Positions 42,852 through 51,935 of a stretch of DNA of 64,000 bases are shown here, in pieces. How positions within the stretch are numbered: the first letter of the stretch is position 1; every line of letters begins with the position of its first letter. Position numbers and translations under genes: made by a program. The notes beneath the pieces are model-generated. The model made no database searches, was not told where the DNA came from, and saw only the letters and a program-made list of their open reading frames with translations. This DNA comes from JANQMY01 sp965227095 (GTDB lineage Bacteria; Pseudomonadota; Alphaproteobacteria; JANQMY01): contig CBDDFL010000002.1 of the NCBI GenBank assembly GCA_965227095.1, positions 248,001 to 312,000 on the forward strand, written 5' to 3'.

Positions 42852-44609
42852 ATGGTAAACGCATCATTAAGCGCACAAACCGCACCAACTGCAATTCTGC
42901 CTCTGGAAGCAGCCGCGGTCATCGGAGAATACCCCGGAGCGGCCATCCTGGTTGCAGCCGATGGCGCCGTGTTGGATGCGAATGGCCGATCTGGTCCCTT
43001 GATTGCCGAACTTGAACGACTTGAGGCCATCGGCCGGCGGGAGGGCCTGAGCGCCCTTATTCGCGACGTTTCGATGACCTGCGCACCCCTTACGTCCCGT
43101 ATTCTGGTTGATCGCCAAGACGGCAAAGATGCGGGGCAACAAGCCTTTGACGTAACCTTGCTGCCGGTGTGTTCTGAGGGGGGCGGAGCAACACCGGTGC
43201 TCATTCTCGGGACAGAGGCCACGATGCAGCGCAATCTCACGCGCGCGCTCAAATCCTCTCGCGATTTGTTTCGGGACCTGGTGCTTTGTTCGTCAGATTT
43301 TGCCTGGGAAACCGACCGAAGTGGCGTCTTTGTCTATGTGGGGCCACACGGCGCCGCCGGCTACGCTGCGGAATCGCTTCATGGCCGAAATGCATTTTGT
43401 CTGCAGGCAGACGAAAAAATGCATGATGCGGTGCGGTTAATATTCCTAGCAAAAGAACCTGTCGAGGATGTAGAAATCTGGCTGGACGGCGCGGATGGTG
43501 AGAAGCACTGTTTCGGTGTTTCCGCTGTGCCAGTATTCGATGCCAGCCAAACGTGGTGTGGCGCCCGCGGTGTTGGGCGTGACATCACGGCTATGCGTCT
43601 GCAACAAAAAGCGTTAGCCGAAAATCAAGCGCGGGCAGCGTTGGTGCGGAGTATTGTCGACACAATCCGCCAGCAGACGGATCCTGACAGCATGCTGCGG
43701 GTTAGTGCGGAATCGATTGGTGTTGCCTGCCAGGCCGAGAGCTGCTGGGTGTTAACGGCCAATAGCGCGAACGATTTTCAGGTCATTGCAGATCATCATC
43801 AAAGTCAGCCGCAAATCCTTCCAGAAGCCATTCGGGCGTCTATCGGGGGGAGATCCAACACCGTAAGCTTTGAAATGGACGGACGACTTTTTCAAACGCG
43901 CCGTACCACTTTTCAGGGCCGCCCCAATGGCGCTGTCTGCATCGCCCAAAGTACCGGAGAGCCATCCGGTGAAGACGTTCGGGACATCCTGGAACAGATT
44001 GCGCCGCATGCCGCGGTCGTTTTGGAGCACGCGCGTAATCTGAAGCGGTTGGTGGAACTTTCGCGGACTGACGATCTCACGCACCTTCCCAACCGGCGGG
44101 CGTTTGAAGAGGATCTCAGTCAACGTCTGGCTCATCATCGGCGCCATGACCGGCAAGCAAGCATGTTGTATCTCGACATCGATAATTTCAAACAAATCAA
44201 CGATCAGCAGGGTCATGCGAAGGGGGATGAACTCTTGCGTACCTTGTCCGACGTCTTGCGCCGTACCGCCCGGGCAACCGATTTGATGGTGCGCTTTGGC
44301 GGTGATGAATTCGGGTTGTTTCTGGACGAAACCGATGAAAGCGGTGCCTGTCACTTGGCGCAACGCCTGATGACGGCACTTGCCCAAGTGCCGAGACGGC
44401 ACGGCGATCCGGCATTGTCCATTTCCCTTGGACTTGCAACGTGGAACCCCCGGCAATCTGAAACAATGGCGGCTTTGATTGATCGGGCAGATGCCGCGCT
44501 TTACGAAGCCAAGCGAGAAGGCAAGGGGCGGTTTGTGATCGCCGCGCCCGTTGCAGATGGCGTTGGCGGATCGGTTAGAAAAACCGCAAATGGTGCACAC
44601 CCATGTTGA
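42852..44609 (+). CDS. Diguanylate cyclase with PAS- and GAF-like domains (GGDEF)
   Basis: The 585-residue protein has an N-terminal region of unknown fold (about 1-130) and a PAS-like domain (LFRDLVLCSSDFAWETDRSG, about 140-250). A GAF-like domain (about 265-395) and a GGDEF domain follow, with VRFGGDEFGLF near residue 483. The I-site RATD, five residues before GGDEF, should allow feedback by c-di-GMP. No membrane segment is obvious, so it is cytoplasmic. It makes cyclic di-GMP from two GTP. Its stop overlaps the start of the DUF2336 gene by seven bases. Confidence 0.92.
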   Translation: MVNASLSAQTAPTAILPLEAAAVIGEYPGAAILVAADGAVLDANGRSGPLIAELERLEAIGRREGLSALIRDVSMTCAPLTSRILVDRQDGKDAGQQAFDVTLLPVCSEGGGATPVLILGTEATMQRNLTRALKSSRDLFRDLVLCSSDFAWETDRSGVFVYVGPHGAAGYAAESLHGRNAFCLQADEKMHDAVRLIFLAKEPVEDVEIWLDGADGEKHCFGVSAVPVFDASQTWCGARGVGRDITAMRLQQKALAENQARAALVRSIVDTIRQQTDPDSMLRVSAESIGVACQAESCWVLTANSANDFQVIADHHQSQPQILPEAIRASIGGRSNTVSFEMDGRLFQTRRTTFQGRPNGAVCIAQSTGEPSGEDVRDILEQIAPHAAVVLEHARNLKRLVELSRTDDLTHLPNRRAFEEDLSQRLAHHRRHDRQASMLYLDIDNFKQINDQQGHAKGDELLRTLSDVLRRTARATDLMVRFGGDEFGLFLDETDESGACHLAQRLMTALAQVPRRHGDPALSISLGLATWNPRQSETMAALIDRADAALYEAKREGKGRFVIAAPVADGVGGSVRKTANGAHPC

Positions 44610-45889
44610 AAAATATCTTTTCCTGGGGGCGGGACCGAGAGGTTTTGCCCGAAAAACTAACCTACCAAGAAGCGCGTGACGCGTTGGAATCCCATTCAAG
44701 TCAAGTTCGCAAAGAGCTGGCGAGCCGAGAGGAGGTGGAGCCTGAGATCCTCTATTACTTGGCAGAAGACGGGTCAGCCGATATTCGGGCGCTTGTGGCA
44801 GCAAACCCCAACACGCCGCAACAGGCAAACCTCATACTGGCCGATGATGAGAACGAAGAAGTGCGCTATGAGCTGGCGGCGAAAATCTCGCGCCTGATTC
44901 CCCATCTGTCGGAAAACGAAACCGAAAAGACCCGCGATCTGGCAATCGAAGTGATCGCGAAACTTGCCTCCGATCACTTGACGCGCGTGCGGCAAATTCT
45001 GGCGGAGGAAATCAAAGATTCTAACCTGGTTCCGCCTCACATTGTGAAAAAGATGGCGTTTGACCTGGAAGAAATCGTCAGTATTCCAATTATTCAATAT
45101 TCACCGCTGCTGTCCGATCTTGATCTTATGGAAATCATTTCCAGCGCACCGACGGAGGGCGCGATCAAAGCCATCGCGTGCCGTCCTCAGGTAAGCGAAG
45201 ACGTGTCTGACGCCGTGATCGGCACCAAAGATGTGCCGGCGGTCGCGGCCTTGCTGGGCAACGACAATGCCCAGATCCGCGAGGAGACGTTGGACAATTT
45301 GTTGGACTATGCGGAAACCATTGATGCCTGGCATCAGCCCTTGGTGTCCCGACCGGAATTGTCCATGCGCGCCATTCGCCGGGTCGCCGGTTTTGTTAGC
45401 TTGTCGCTCATCAATGTGCTTGCGGAGCGCAATGATTTGGACGATGGCGTGGAAGTGTATTTGCGGCGGCGGGTGCGCGCCCGCATCGACCAGGAACACC
45501 TTTCGTCTGAAGATGCGGATGCGTTAAGTGAAGTTCGCCAGGTCATCCAAGAGGCGATGGACGCCGGTACGCTTGATGATGAGTTTCTGTTGGAGGCCAT
45601 TGAGGAAGGCAACAAGGAACTGGTCATGGCCAGCTTGGAAGTGCTGTCGAGCCTTCCCTATTCTTTGGTCGAACGCATGATTGCCTCAAAGAATGCAAAG
45701 GTGGTGACTGCATTGGTTTGGAAAGCGGGTCTGTCCATGAGATTGGCGTATGCCATCCAACAGCGTCTCGCGAAGATCCACCACAATCAGCTCTTGCCCG
45801 CCAAAGGCGGTGTCGATTATCCGCTCACGGTGGACGAGATGAATTGGCACTTGGACTATTTCGGCGTGGATACAGAACAGTCCGATTAG
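44603..45889 (+). CDS. DUF2336 family protein
   Basis: The 428-residue protein is helical with repeated Leu/Ala/Glu-rich units (for example LAEDGSADIRALVAANPNTP), consistent with the HEAT-like fold of DUF2336. Members are common in alphaproteobacteria and their biochemical function is unknown. Its start overlaps the diguanylate cyclase stop by seven bases (ATGTTGA), so the two are translated together. Inference: it may act downstream of, or regulate, the cyclase. It converges with the DUF1036 gene. Confidence 0.85.
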   Translation: MLKNIFSWGRDREVLPEKLTYQEARDALESHSSQVRKELASREEVEPEILYYLAEDGSADIRALVAANPNTPQQANLILADDENEEVRYELAAKISRLIPHLSENETEKTRDLAIEVIAKLASDHLTRVRQILAEEIKDSNLVPPHIVKKMAFDLEEIVSIPIIQYSPLLSDLDLMEIISSAPTEGAIKAIACRPQVSEDVSDAVIGTKDVPAVAALLGNDNAQIREETLDNLLDYAETIDAWHQPLVSRPELSMRAIRRVAGFVSLSLINVLAERNDLDDGVEVYLRRRVRARIDQEHLSSEDADALSEVRQVIQEAMDAGTLDDEFLLEAIEEGNKELVMASLEVLSSLPYSLVERMIASKNAKVVTALVWKAGLSMRLAYAIQQRLAKIHHNQLLPAKGGVDYPLTVDEMNWHLDYFGVDTEQSD

Positions 45890-46923
45890 TGTTCTTCTGA
45901 GAGTGTGAAGGTTTGCACCCAGCCGGGTTTTGCACCTGTTTCGATGCGCTCAAAACCGGTCTTCCGAAACCCTCGTTTTTCGCAATCGTCCCGCCCAATT
46001 ATCGTAAAGCGGTTATCCATGGTGCAGAGGTTGTGCGACCCCCCCCAGGCCACCTTCTTGCCGCCGGCGCCTTCCGCTTCTGCATAGGTGTAAAAGACAT
46101 TGTTGCTGAGTTTGTCTTTGATGGCTTTTGTGCAGGTGTCCGGGTCTAGGCGGAACCATCCTGTGGAGACCAAGTCTCCCTCAACCTGGCGCCCGATTGC
46201 CGCCCAGACCAGAAAGTCTGTCTTGTTGCACATGCTATAGCCGGTGGTGTCTTGGATCTTACCGGCGGCTTCCACCATCTTATCGAAGAACTCGACGGTG
46301 AGTTCTTGGTTGACCTTCAGACCATTGTTTCTCTTGAACGTATAAATGCCGTTGCGCGTGCGCTTGCCCATAAGGCCATCGATGCGTCCGGGCCGGAAGC
46401 CTAAATCGGTCAATAAGCGTTGCACACCGGCGATGCGTGCGCGCTCGAGATCAAAGTCAGCCGTCTCCGTAAAACTAGTGGTCCACTTGTCGTTATCGCC
46501 AATCTCGATTTTGGCGAAAAGCCGCTCTATGGCGCTGCGCCGCTCGCAATCATCGCGGCCTTCGATGCGAAACTTGTCTTGCTGAACACACAAGCGCTGG
46601 TTCCCGGCGAAATATTTGATCCCGCCCTTATGCGCCGAGACCGAGCGCGCGAAGGTGTAATAAGTAGGTTTGTTCAGCGCGTCAGAGATCACAACTTCAC
46701 AGCGGCCAGGCTGCAGGACCCACCAACCTTCCGAAATCCACCGGCCTTTTTCTTGATAGCCAATGGCGCTTTTCAGCACATAGCTGGTTTTGTTGCAGAA
46801 CTGGTATTCGGCTTGCGCTGGGTTGGGCGCGACAAGAGCGAAGGCTAAGAAAAAGACTGCGGCAAGAAACGACAAAGCCGTTCGAGATCCGCCATATGTG
46901 GGATTAGATAAAAGACCAGGCAT
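45886..46923 (-). CDS. Exported protein with two DUF1036 domains flanking a peptidoglycan-binding domain
   Basis: The 345-residue protein has a signal peptide (cleavage expected near ANPAQA-EYQ, residue 38), a first DUF1036 domain (about 39-155, FCNKTSYVLKSAIGYQEKG), a PG_binding_1-type domain (about 163-215, LTDLGFRPGRIDGLMGKRTR) and a second DUF1036 (about 226-340, MCNKTDFLVWAAIGRQVEGD). Each DUF1036 has spaced cysteines. It is probably periplasmic and anchored to peptidoglycan. It is divergent from argB, a 106-base gap apart. The function of DUF1036 is not established. Confidence 0.88.
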   Translation of the reverse strand: MPGLLSNPTYGGSRTALSFLAAVFFLAFALVAPNPAQAEYQFCNKTSYVLKSAIGYQEKGRWISEGWWVLQPGRCEVVISDALNKPTYYTFARSVSAHKGGIKYFAGNQRLCVQQDKFRIEGRDDCERRSAIERLFAKIEIGDNDKWTTSFTETADFDLERARIAGVQRLLTDLGFRPGRIDGLMGKRTRNGIYTFKRNNGLKVNQELTVEFFDKMVEAAGKIQDTTGYSMCNKTDFLVWAAIGRQVEGDLVSTGWFRLDPDTCTKAIKDKLSNNVFYTYAEAEGAGGKKVAWGGSHNLCTMDNRFTIIGRDDCEKRGFRKTGFERIETGAKPGWVQTFTLSEEH

Positions 46924-47029
46924 GGAAATAATCGCCTCGAATGACGCTTTTACAGACCGCTAAAGGATATGCAGATCCCTCAACGCTCCCCAATCTACTA
47001 GATTGACCGGTGATCCGTCGAGAACCGTT

Positions 47030-47962
47030 TTACGCATCTCGCATGATGAGGGTGCCGGCGCCCTGATCTGTGAATAATTCCAGCAAAACTGCGTGGGGCA
47101 CACGCCCATCCAGGATCGCGACGCCTTCAACTCCGGCTTCAATGGCGCCGATGCAGGTCTCGATTTTCGGAATCATGCCGCCCGAAATCGTTCCATCTTG
47201 GATCAAGGCACGGGCTTCCGACACTGTCAATTTGGGGATGAGGTCGCCGTCCTTATTAAGGACACCGGTCACATCGGTCAGCATGATCAGCCGAGCTGCA
47301 TCCATGGCGCCCGCCACGGCGCCCGCGGCGGTGTCGGCATTGATGTTGTAGGTTTCACCTTCGGCCCCGATGCCGATGGGCGCCACGATGGGAATCAGGT
47401 CTGACGACAGAATGGTGTCCAGCACATGAGGGTTCACCACCTGCGGCTCGCCCACAAAGCCAAGGTCCAGCACCTTTTCAATGTTTGAGGATGGATCTTT
47501 GGCCGTGCGTTGCAGTTTCTTGGCAACGATCAAGTTGCCGTCTTTGCCCGACAGGCCGACCGCTTGACCGCCCGCATGATTGATGTCGGAGACCAAGCCT
47601 TTGTTGATCGTGCCGGACAGCACCATTTCCACCACTTCCACGGTGGCGGCGTCCGTAACGCGCAGCCCGTCTACAAAGGACGATGTGATTTTGAGGCGAT
47701 CCAACAATTCGGCTATTTGCGGTCCACCGCCGTGAACCACGATCGGATTGAGGCCCACCTGTTTGATCAGCACGATGTCACGTGCGAAGTCCTGAGCCAG
47801 TTGACGGTCGCCCATGGCATGGCCGCCATATTTAATCAGCACGGTCTTGCCGTCATAGCGCAAGATGAAAGGCAGAGCTTCCGTCAGTATGCTGCCGGTC
47901 GCGAGCCACTCCCGCGGCATGCGCGAGGATTTCTTTGCGTCTTTGTTTTCTATGTCCGTCAT
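47030..47962 (-). CDS. argB: Acetylglutamate kinase
   Basis: The 310-residue protein has the amino-acid kinase motifs VLIKYGGHAMGD, IVVHGGGPQIAELL and NINADTAAGAVAGAMDAARL, with TDVTGVL near the nucleotide site. It phosphorylates N-acetylglutamate in arginine synthesis. It sits 39 bases downstream of engB on the same strand. Alphaproteobacteria commonly place argB at the end of the rpmH operon, as here. A GGGGTG/CACCCC hairpin lies between engB and argB (47983-47999). Confidence 0.96.
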   Translation of the reverse strand: MTDIENKDAKKSSRMPREWLATGSILTEALPFILRYDGKTVLIKYGGHAMGDRQLAQDFARDIVLIKQVGLNPIVVHGGGPQIAELLDRLKITSSFVDGLRVTDAATVEVVEMVLSGTINKGLVSDINHAGGQAVGLSGKDGNLIVAKKLQRTAKDPSSNIEKVLDLGFVGEPQVVNPHVLDTILSSDLIPIVAPIGIGAEGETYNINADTAAGAVAGAMDAARLIMLTDVTGVLNKDGDLIPKLTVSEARALIQDGTISGGMIPKIETCIGAIEAGVEGVAILDGRVPHAVLLELFTDQGAGTLIMRDA

Positions 47963-48001
47963 GGAAGGGCCCTTGCCGTGGAGGGGTGTCGTCCACCCCG
48001 C

Positions 48002-48715
48002 TTAAGGGGACGGGTTATAACCGATTGGATCGAACTCTGCCACTTGAGCCAATTGGGCCCGTAACTCCGGCAAGCCGGTCTGCTTCACCGATGAGGTGGC
48101 GATGGTCTCGGGATAGGCGGCCGGATGCTTGCGAAGCTCCTCCGATGTTCGCTTTTCCAGGGCCTCACGCTCCGCCGGTTTGATCTTGTCGGTTTTGGTA
48201 AACACGATCTGATAGGCCACCGCCGCCACATCCAACGCCGCCATGATGTCCAAATCGACCTTCTTGAGCCCATGGCGGGCATCGATCAGCATGCAGGCGC
48301 GGCGCAGATTGGGACGGCCACGCAAGTAAAGATCAATTAGCTTCGTCCAACTATGGATGGCCGATTTGGAGGCTTTTGCATAACCATACCCAGGCAAATC
48401 CACCAAACGGCATTGGTTCCCGAGTTGAAAGAAATTGACTTGCTGGGTCCGGCCCGGCGTGTTCGATGTGCGCGCCAATGACTTGTGGCCGGTCAGCGCA
48501 TTAATCAGGCTCGATTTGCCCACATTGGACCGCCCGCAAAAGGCAAATTCCGGAAGATCCGGTGGCGGAAAATCATCGACTTTTACCGCGCTCAGCATGA
48601 AGGTGCATTCTTGAGCAAACAGCTTCCGTCCAGCTTCTAGAAGCCGTTTGCGCGTCTGGTCATCAACGGAGGTGTTTTCGTCAGTCTGCACGTTGTTCCG
48701 GCTTTGAAGGATCAT
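48002..48715 (-). CDS. engB: Ribosome biogenesis GTP-binding protein EngB
   Basis: The 237-residue protein has the GTPase motifs FCGRSNVGKSSLINALTG (G1), DLPGYGYAK (G3) and VFTKTDKI (G4) of the EngB/YsxC family, which assists 50S subunit assembly. The start is uncertain: ATG at 48715 gives 237 residues, and a GTG at 48691 overlapping the yidC stop gives about 229. The upstream extension to 48820 is unlikely because it lies inside yidC. Confidence 0.93.
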   Translation of the reverse strand: MILQSRNNVQTDENTSVDDQTRKRLLEAGRKLFAQECTFMLSAVKVDDFPPPDLPEFAFCGRSNVGKSSLINALTGHKSLARTSNTPGRTQQVNFFQLGNQCRLVDLPGYGYAKASKSAIHSWTKLIDLYLRGRPNLRRACMLIDARHGLKKVDLDIMAALDVAAVAYQIVFTKTDKIKPAEREALEKRTSEELRKHPAAYPETIATSSVKQTGLPELRAQLAQVAEFDPIGYNPSP

Positions 48716-50600
48716 CCTTCTTCTCGTCAGATGCCGGCGTTTCAGTTGCGTCCGGCGCATCCACGGAGGGGGTGGCGAGTTCTGGATTGGCTGTGGGAGA
48801 TGGTGTGGCGGCCATACCAAACAGGCTGCCGAACTTCTTTTCCCATTCCAAGTCGACGCCGTTACGGCGCATGATCACATATTGCTGAATGATCGACAGC
48901 ACATTGTTCCACGCCCAATAAATCACAAGACCCGCCGGGAAGCTTGCGAGGACGAAGGTGAAGACGACTGGCATGTAGAGGAAAATTTTCTCCTGCATCG
49001 GGTCGTTCGGTGCCGGGTTCATTTTCGTCTGCAGGAACATGGTGATGCCCATGATAATCGGCCAAATGCCCACCATGAGTATCTGTGGCAAATCGATGGG
49101 GATGAGGCCAAACAGATTGAAGATCGATGTGGGGTCCGGCGCCGCCAAGTCTTGGATCCAGCCAAAGAAGGGGGCGTGGCGCATTTCGATGGTGACGAAC
49201 AGCACCTTATACAGCGCAAAGAACACGGGGATCTGGATCAGCACCGGCAAACAGCCGGCCAGCGGATTGATTTTTTCCTTTTTGTACAGCTCCATCAATT
49301 CTTGCTGCTGTTTCATCTTATCGTCCGCATAGCGGTCGCGCAGCCTGAGCATTTCCGGCTGCATCTTCTTCATCTTGCTCATCGCTTCGTAGGATTTGTT
49401 GGCAAGGGGGAAGAAGACGATCTTGATCAAAACGGTCAGCAACAGAATGGCCAGGCCGAAATTGCCCAGTGCGTGGTTGGACCAATCCAAAATGTAGAAC
49501 AGCGGCTTGGTGATGAAATAGAACCAGCCCCAATCAATGGCGAGGTCGAAGCGGGTAATGTTCAGTTGATCTTCGTATTTGTCGATTAGGCTGACTTTCT
49601 TGGCGCCGGCAAAAAAGTGTGTGGTGTTTTCAACTTCGGCTCCCGCGGCAATCGTTAGACCGTTTTGCACGAAATCGGCTTGGTAGCTATCGCTGGGATC
49701 GCGCGCATTCTCAATAAAGCGGCCAAAGATGGTTCGGGTCTGATCCGGGATCAGCGCCGTCATCCAATATTTATCGGTAATGCCGAGCCAACCGCCGGTG
49801 GTCTCTGTCTTGAATGTCTCGCCGTCCTTCAGGGAGCTGTAGCCAAAGGTTTCCAATGTTTGGTTGAAGACGCCGATCATGCCTTCATGGAGGATCCAAA
49901 TGCCGGTGATATCGGGGGTGCCTTTGCGATTGATGATCGCATAGGGGTAAAGGGTGACGTCCTGTCCGCTTGTGTTCCGTACGCTGTCTTTCACCGTGAA
50001 CAGGTAATTGTCGTCGATGGCGATTTCGCGCTCGAACGCAAGCCCTTGTCCATTGGCCCAACTTAAGGTGACGGGTGTGGAAGGCGTTAGGGTATTGCCG
50101 CTTTTTACCGTCCAAACCGTGTCGTCCGTGGGAACGGCAACCTTTGCATCTTCCGGCCCGCGCCAACTGAACTTTGCGAAATAGGGGGCGTCCGACTGCA
50201 CAGGCGACAACAGGGTGATGACGTCACTGTCTTCTTCGATGGTTTCCCGGTAACTCAACAAATGAAGGTCGTCGAACAATCCACCTTTCAGCGCTATAGA
50301 GCCATCCACTTTGTCGGTCTTAATCGCGACGCGGGGGCTTAGCGCCAGGGCCTCGCTTCGCGGAAGCGTTTTGGCCGATGGATCAAGGCCCTCTACCAGG
50401 TCTGCGGCGCGGTTATCTTGCCCCGGCGTCGGAATATCCGTACCGCTTGGCGTTTCGGCCATGCCGGCTTGCCGTTCGGCTTCGGCTTCTTGGATTGCCT
50501 TTTGGCGTTCCATTTGCGGGATCGCATAGAAGAATTGCCACCCCAGCAACACGGCAATACACAGCGCGGCAGCAATGATAAAATTACGTTGGTCTTCCAT
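48681..50600 (-). CDS. yidC: Membrane protein insertase YidC
   Basis: The 639-residue protein starts MEDQRNFIIAAALCIAVLLG (signal-anchor), has a large periplasmic beta domain (about 60-370), and a C-terminal Oxa1 domain with several membrane segments (IFFPLANKSYEAMSKMKKMQ, then PLAGCLPVLIQIPVFFALYK). It inserts and folds inner-membrane proteins with or without Sec. The C-terminal tail is rich in Pro, Thr, Ala and acidic residues. It follows yidD and overlaps engB. Confidence 0.97.
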   Translation of the reverse strand: MEDQRNFIIAAALCIAVLLGWQFFYAIPQMERQKAIQEAEAERQAGMAETPSGTDIPTPGQDNRAADLVEGLDPSAKTLPRSEALALSPRVAIKTDKVDGSIALKGGLFDDLHLLSYRETIEEDSDVITLLSPVQSDAPYFAKFSWRGPEDAKVAVPTDDTVWTVKSGNTLTPSTPVTLSWANGQGLAFEREIAIDDNYLFTVKDSVRNTSGQDVTLYPYAIINRKGTPDITGIWILHEGMIGVFNQTLETFGYSSLKDGETFKTETTGGWLGITDKYWMTALIPDQTRTIFGRFIENARDPSDSYQADFVQNGLTIAAGAEVENTTHFFAGAKKVSLIDKYEDQLNITRFDLAIDWGWFYFITKPLFYILDWSNHALGNFGLAILLLTVLIKIVFFPLANKSYEAMSKMKKMQPEMLRLRDRYADDKMKQQQELMELYKKEKINPLAGCLPVLIQIPVFFALYKVLFVTIEMRHAPFFGWIQDLAAPDPTSIFNLFGLIPIDLPQILMVGIWPIIMGITMFLQTKMNPAPNDPMQEKIFLYMPVVFTFVLASFPAGLVIYWAWNNVLSIIQQYVIMRRNGVDLEWEKKFGSLFGMAATPSPTANPELATPSVDAPDATETPASDEKKDDPSKPEQRAD

Positions 50601-50620
50601 CGATCGAATTGGCCTCTAGA

Positions 50621-50953
50621 TCAATTGCTATTGGAGACGGTACGGGCGCCCGATCCATGACCATCAATGCCATGGCAGCCGCATTCAGCCTCTCCGGTAT
50701 GAGATATAGGCGGAACGGGATCAAATCCCGAGCTTCCCCCCAAAAATTTAATTGGATGGCAGCGCGAAAGGCGCCGAACCGCAAGGGCGGAACCTTTGAT
50801 GGGCCCATGTATTTTCAAGGCCTCTAGCGCGTATTCCGAACAGCTTGGCGTGAAACGGCATGACGGGGGTAGAAATGGCGATACAAAAAGGCGATACGCC
50901 CAGATCGGCAGGCTGAGCAGCCGGACACTCAAATCTTTCAAGATCGTGGTCAT
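50621..50953 (-). CDS. yidD: Membrane protein insertion efficiency factor YidD
   Basis: The 110-residue protein has the YidD core: YRLFVSPFLPPSCRFTPSCS, then EYALEALKIHG and RRLSRCHPIKFLGGSSG, with the three conserved cysteines. Its partner is YidC, encoded 20 bases downstream. The stretch after residue 85 is a short tail. It overlaps rnpA by four bases. Confidence 0.95.
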   Translation of the reverse strand: MTTILKDLSVRLLSLPIWAYRLFVSPFLPPSCRFTPSCSEYALEALKIHGPIKGSALAVRRLSRCHPIKFLGGSSGFDPVPPISHTGEAECGCHGIDGHGSGARTVSNSN

Positions 50954-51399
50954 GACGTTGCTTTTTTTGTTTCGCGGCGTTCGATGTTTGGCCGGCCGCC
51001 GCGTTCCCCAGGGTTGGCTCGAGAATCGGCCCGCTTGTGCACTCTCTTAAGGGCTTCTTTTATATCATCCAACAAAAGCTTGTAGGGCTGCGTCAATGCG
51101 CCGGGCCTGGCGATCAGCACATAATCGAGCCCCGGGCGGGCGAAGGTGGGAAAAAGTTCGTCCGCGGCGGCCCTGAGGCGGCGCTTCGCGCGATTGCGCG
51201 TCACCGCATTGCCCAGGCGCTTGGTCGCGGTAAATCCAATGCGAATAGGCACGCTTCCTTGGGTTTTGGGTGCTTTTGCCTGAAGAAGGGCGCTTTTCGT
51301 CCCCCATTTAACACCGGAGGCCACCCATAGAAACTCCGCACGCTTTTTAAGGCGCTCAATATCCGTGATCGCGTTGGTGTTCTGGATGGTATTGGTCAA
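50950..51399 (-). CDS. rnpA: Ribonuclease P protein component
   Basis: The 149-residue protein has the RnpA core IERLKKRAEFLWV, the basic RNR motif (VTRNRAKRRLRAAADE) and the family-typical ending around LDYVLIARPGA. It holds the catalytic RNA to cleave tRNA leaders. Only TTG at 51399 is a credible start, with GGGGG in front. The C-terminal 30 residues are extra and basic. It follows rpmH by 86 bases. Confidence 0.94.
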   Translation of the reverse strand: MTNTIQNTNAITDIERLKKRAEFLWVASGVKWGTKSALLQAKAPKTQGSVPIRIGFTATKRLGNAVTRNRAKRRLRAAADELFPTFARPGLDYVLIARPGALTQPYKLLLDDIKEALKRVHKRADSRANPGERGGRPNIERRETKKATS

Positions 51400-51485
51400 C
51401 TGGCGGCCCCCTATGGCCCGCGAGACCTATTCCCGGTCGGAGCCCCTCCCCCCTTTTGGGATGCGCTCCAGGGACGAAAGCTGTT

Positions 51486-51620
51486 TTAAGCGCTCAGCTT
51501 TTTGCGGCCTTTGGCGCGGCGGCGGGCAAGCACGTCGCGGCCAGCTTTTGTGGCCATACGGGCGCGGAAACCATGACGGCGTTTGCGCACAAGCTTGCTC
51601 GGTTGAAAAGTCCGTTTCAC
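51486..51620 (-). CDS. rpmH: 50S ribosomal protein L34
   Basis: The 44-residue protein starts with GTG at 51620 (VKRTFQPSKL) and is basic throughout (RKRRHGFRARMATKAGRDVL and KGRKKLSA). This is the canonical L34. GAGGAG lies about seven bases upstream. It is the first gene of the rpmH-rnpA-yidD-yidC-engB-argB run, transcribed from the promoter at 51686-51714. Confidence 0.97.
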   Translation of the reverse strand: MKRTFQPSKLVRKRRHGFRARMATKAGRDVLARRRAKGRKKLSA

Positions 51621-51935
51621 GTTTCTTCTCCTCAGGCGGCCAAGCGGAAGCGGCCCGCGGGCGCCAGGTAAAAATGCAAGCGCGGTGTATACGCAGTCCC
51701 TCGCCACAAGTCAACGGATCTTGTCGCTGAAATAAAGTTACATAAGCGACCCGACCGTTGGCGAAAATCGCCAAATTCGGCGGATTTTGGGCTCGATTAT
51801 GGGTGATCCGGTCACAGGAGGTCACATTCCCTCGAGCAGCGGTCGAAAAATCACCCCCGGCGCCATACCTGGCCTATACCGGACGGCGCATCTGTTGTCC
51901 GGGCTGGAAAGCAGGTGATGAGGAGCTATTTGGGG
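51621..51935. promoter_or_regulatory. Divergent promoter region, rpmH and DUF547 gene
   Basis: These 315 bases between divergent genes hold no gene. The rpmH promoter is at 51686-51714 (minus). Toward the plus strand a ribosome-binding site AGGAG at 51921-51925 serves the ATG at 51936. No clear plus-strand promoter was found. Confidence 0.5.
51686..51714 (-). promoter_or_regulatory. Strong promoter of the rpmH operon
   Basis: On the minus strand TTGACT (51714-51709) and TATACA (51691-51686) are separated by exactly 17 bases, five of six and five of six matches to the primary sigma-factor consensus. The transcript would start near 51679, about 60 bases before the rpmH start. Confidence 0.85.

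Noticed and set aside
43752..44828. A 358-codon open frame on the minus strand
   Set aside because: It is antisense to the GGDEF and DUF2336 genes, whose motifs are secure, and shows no domain.
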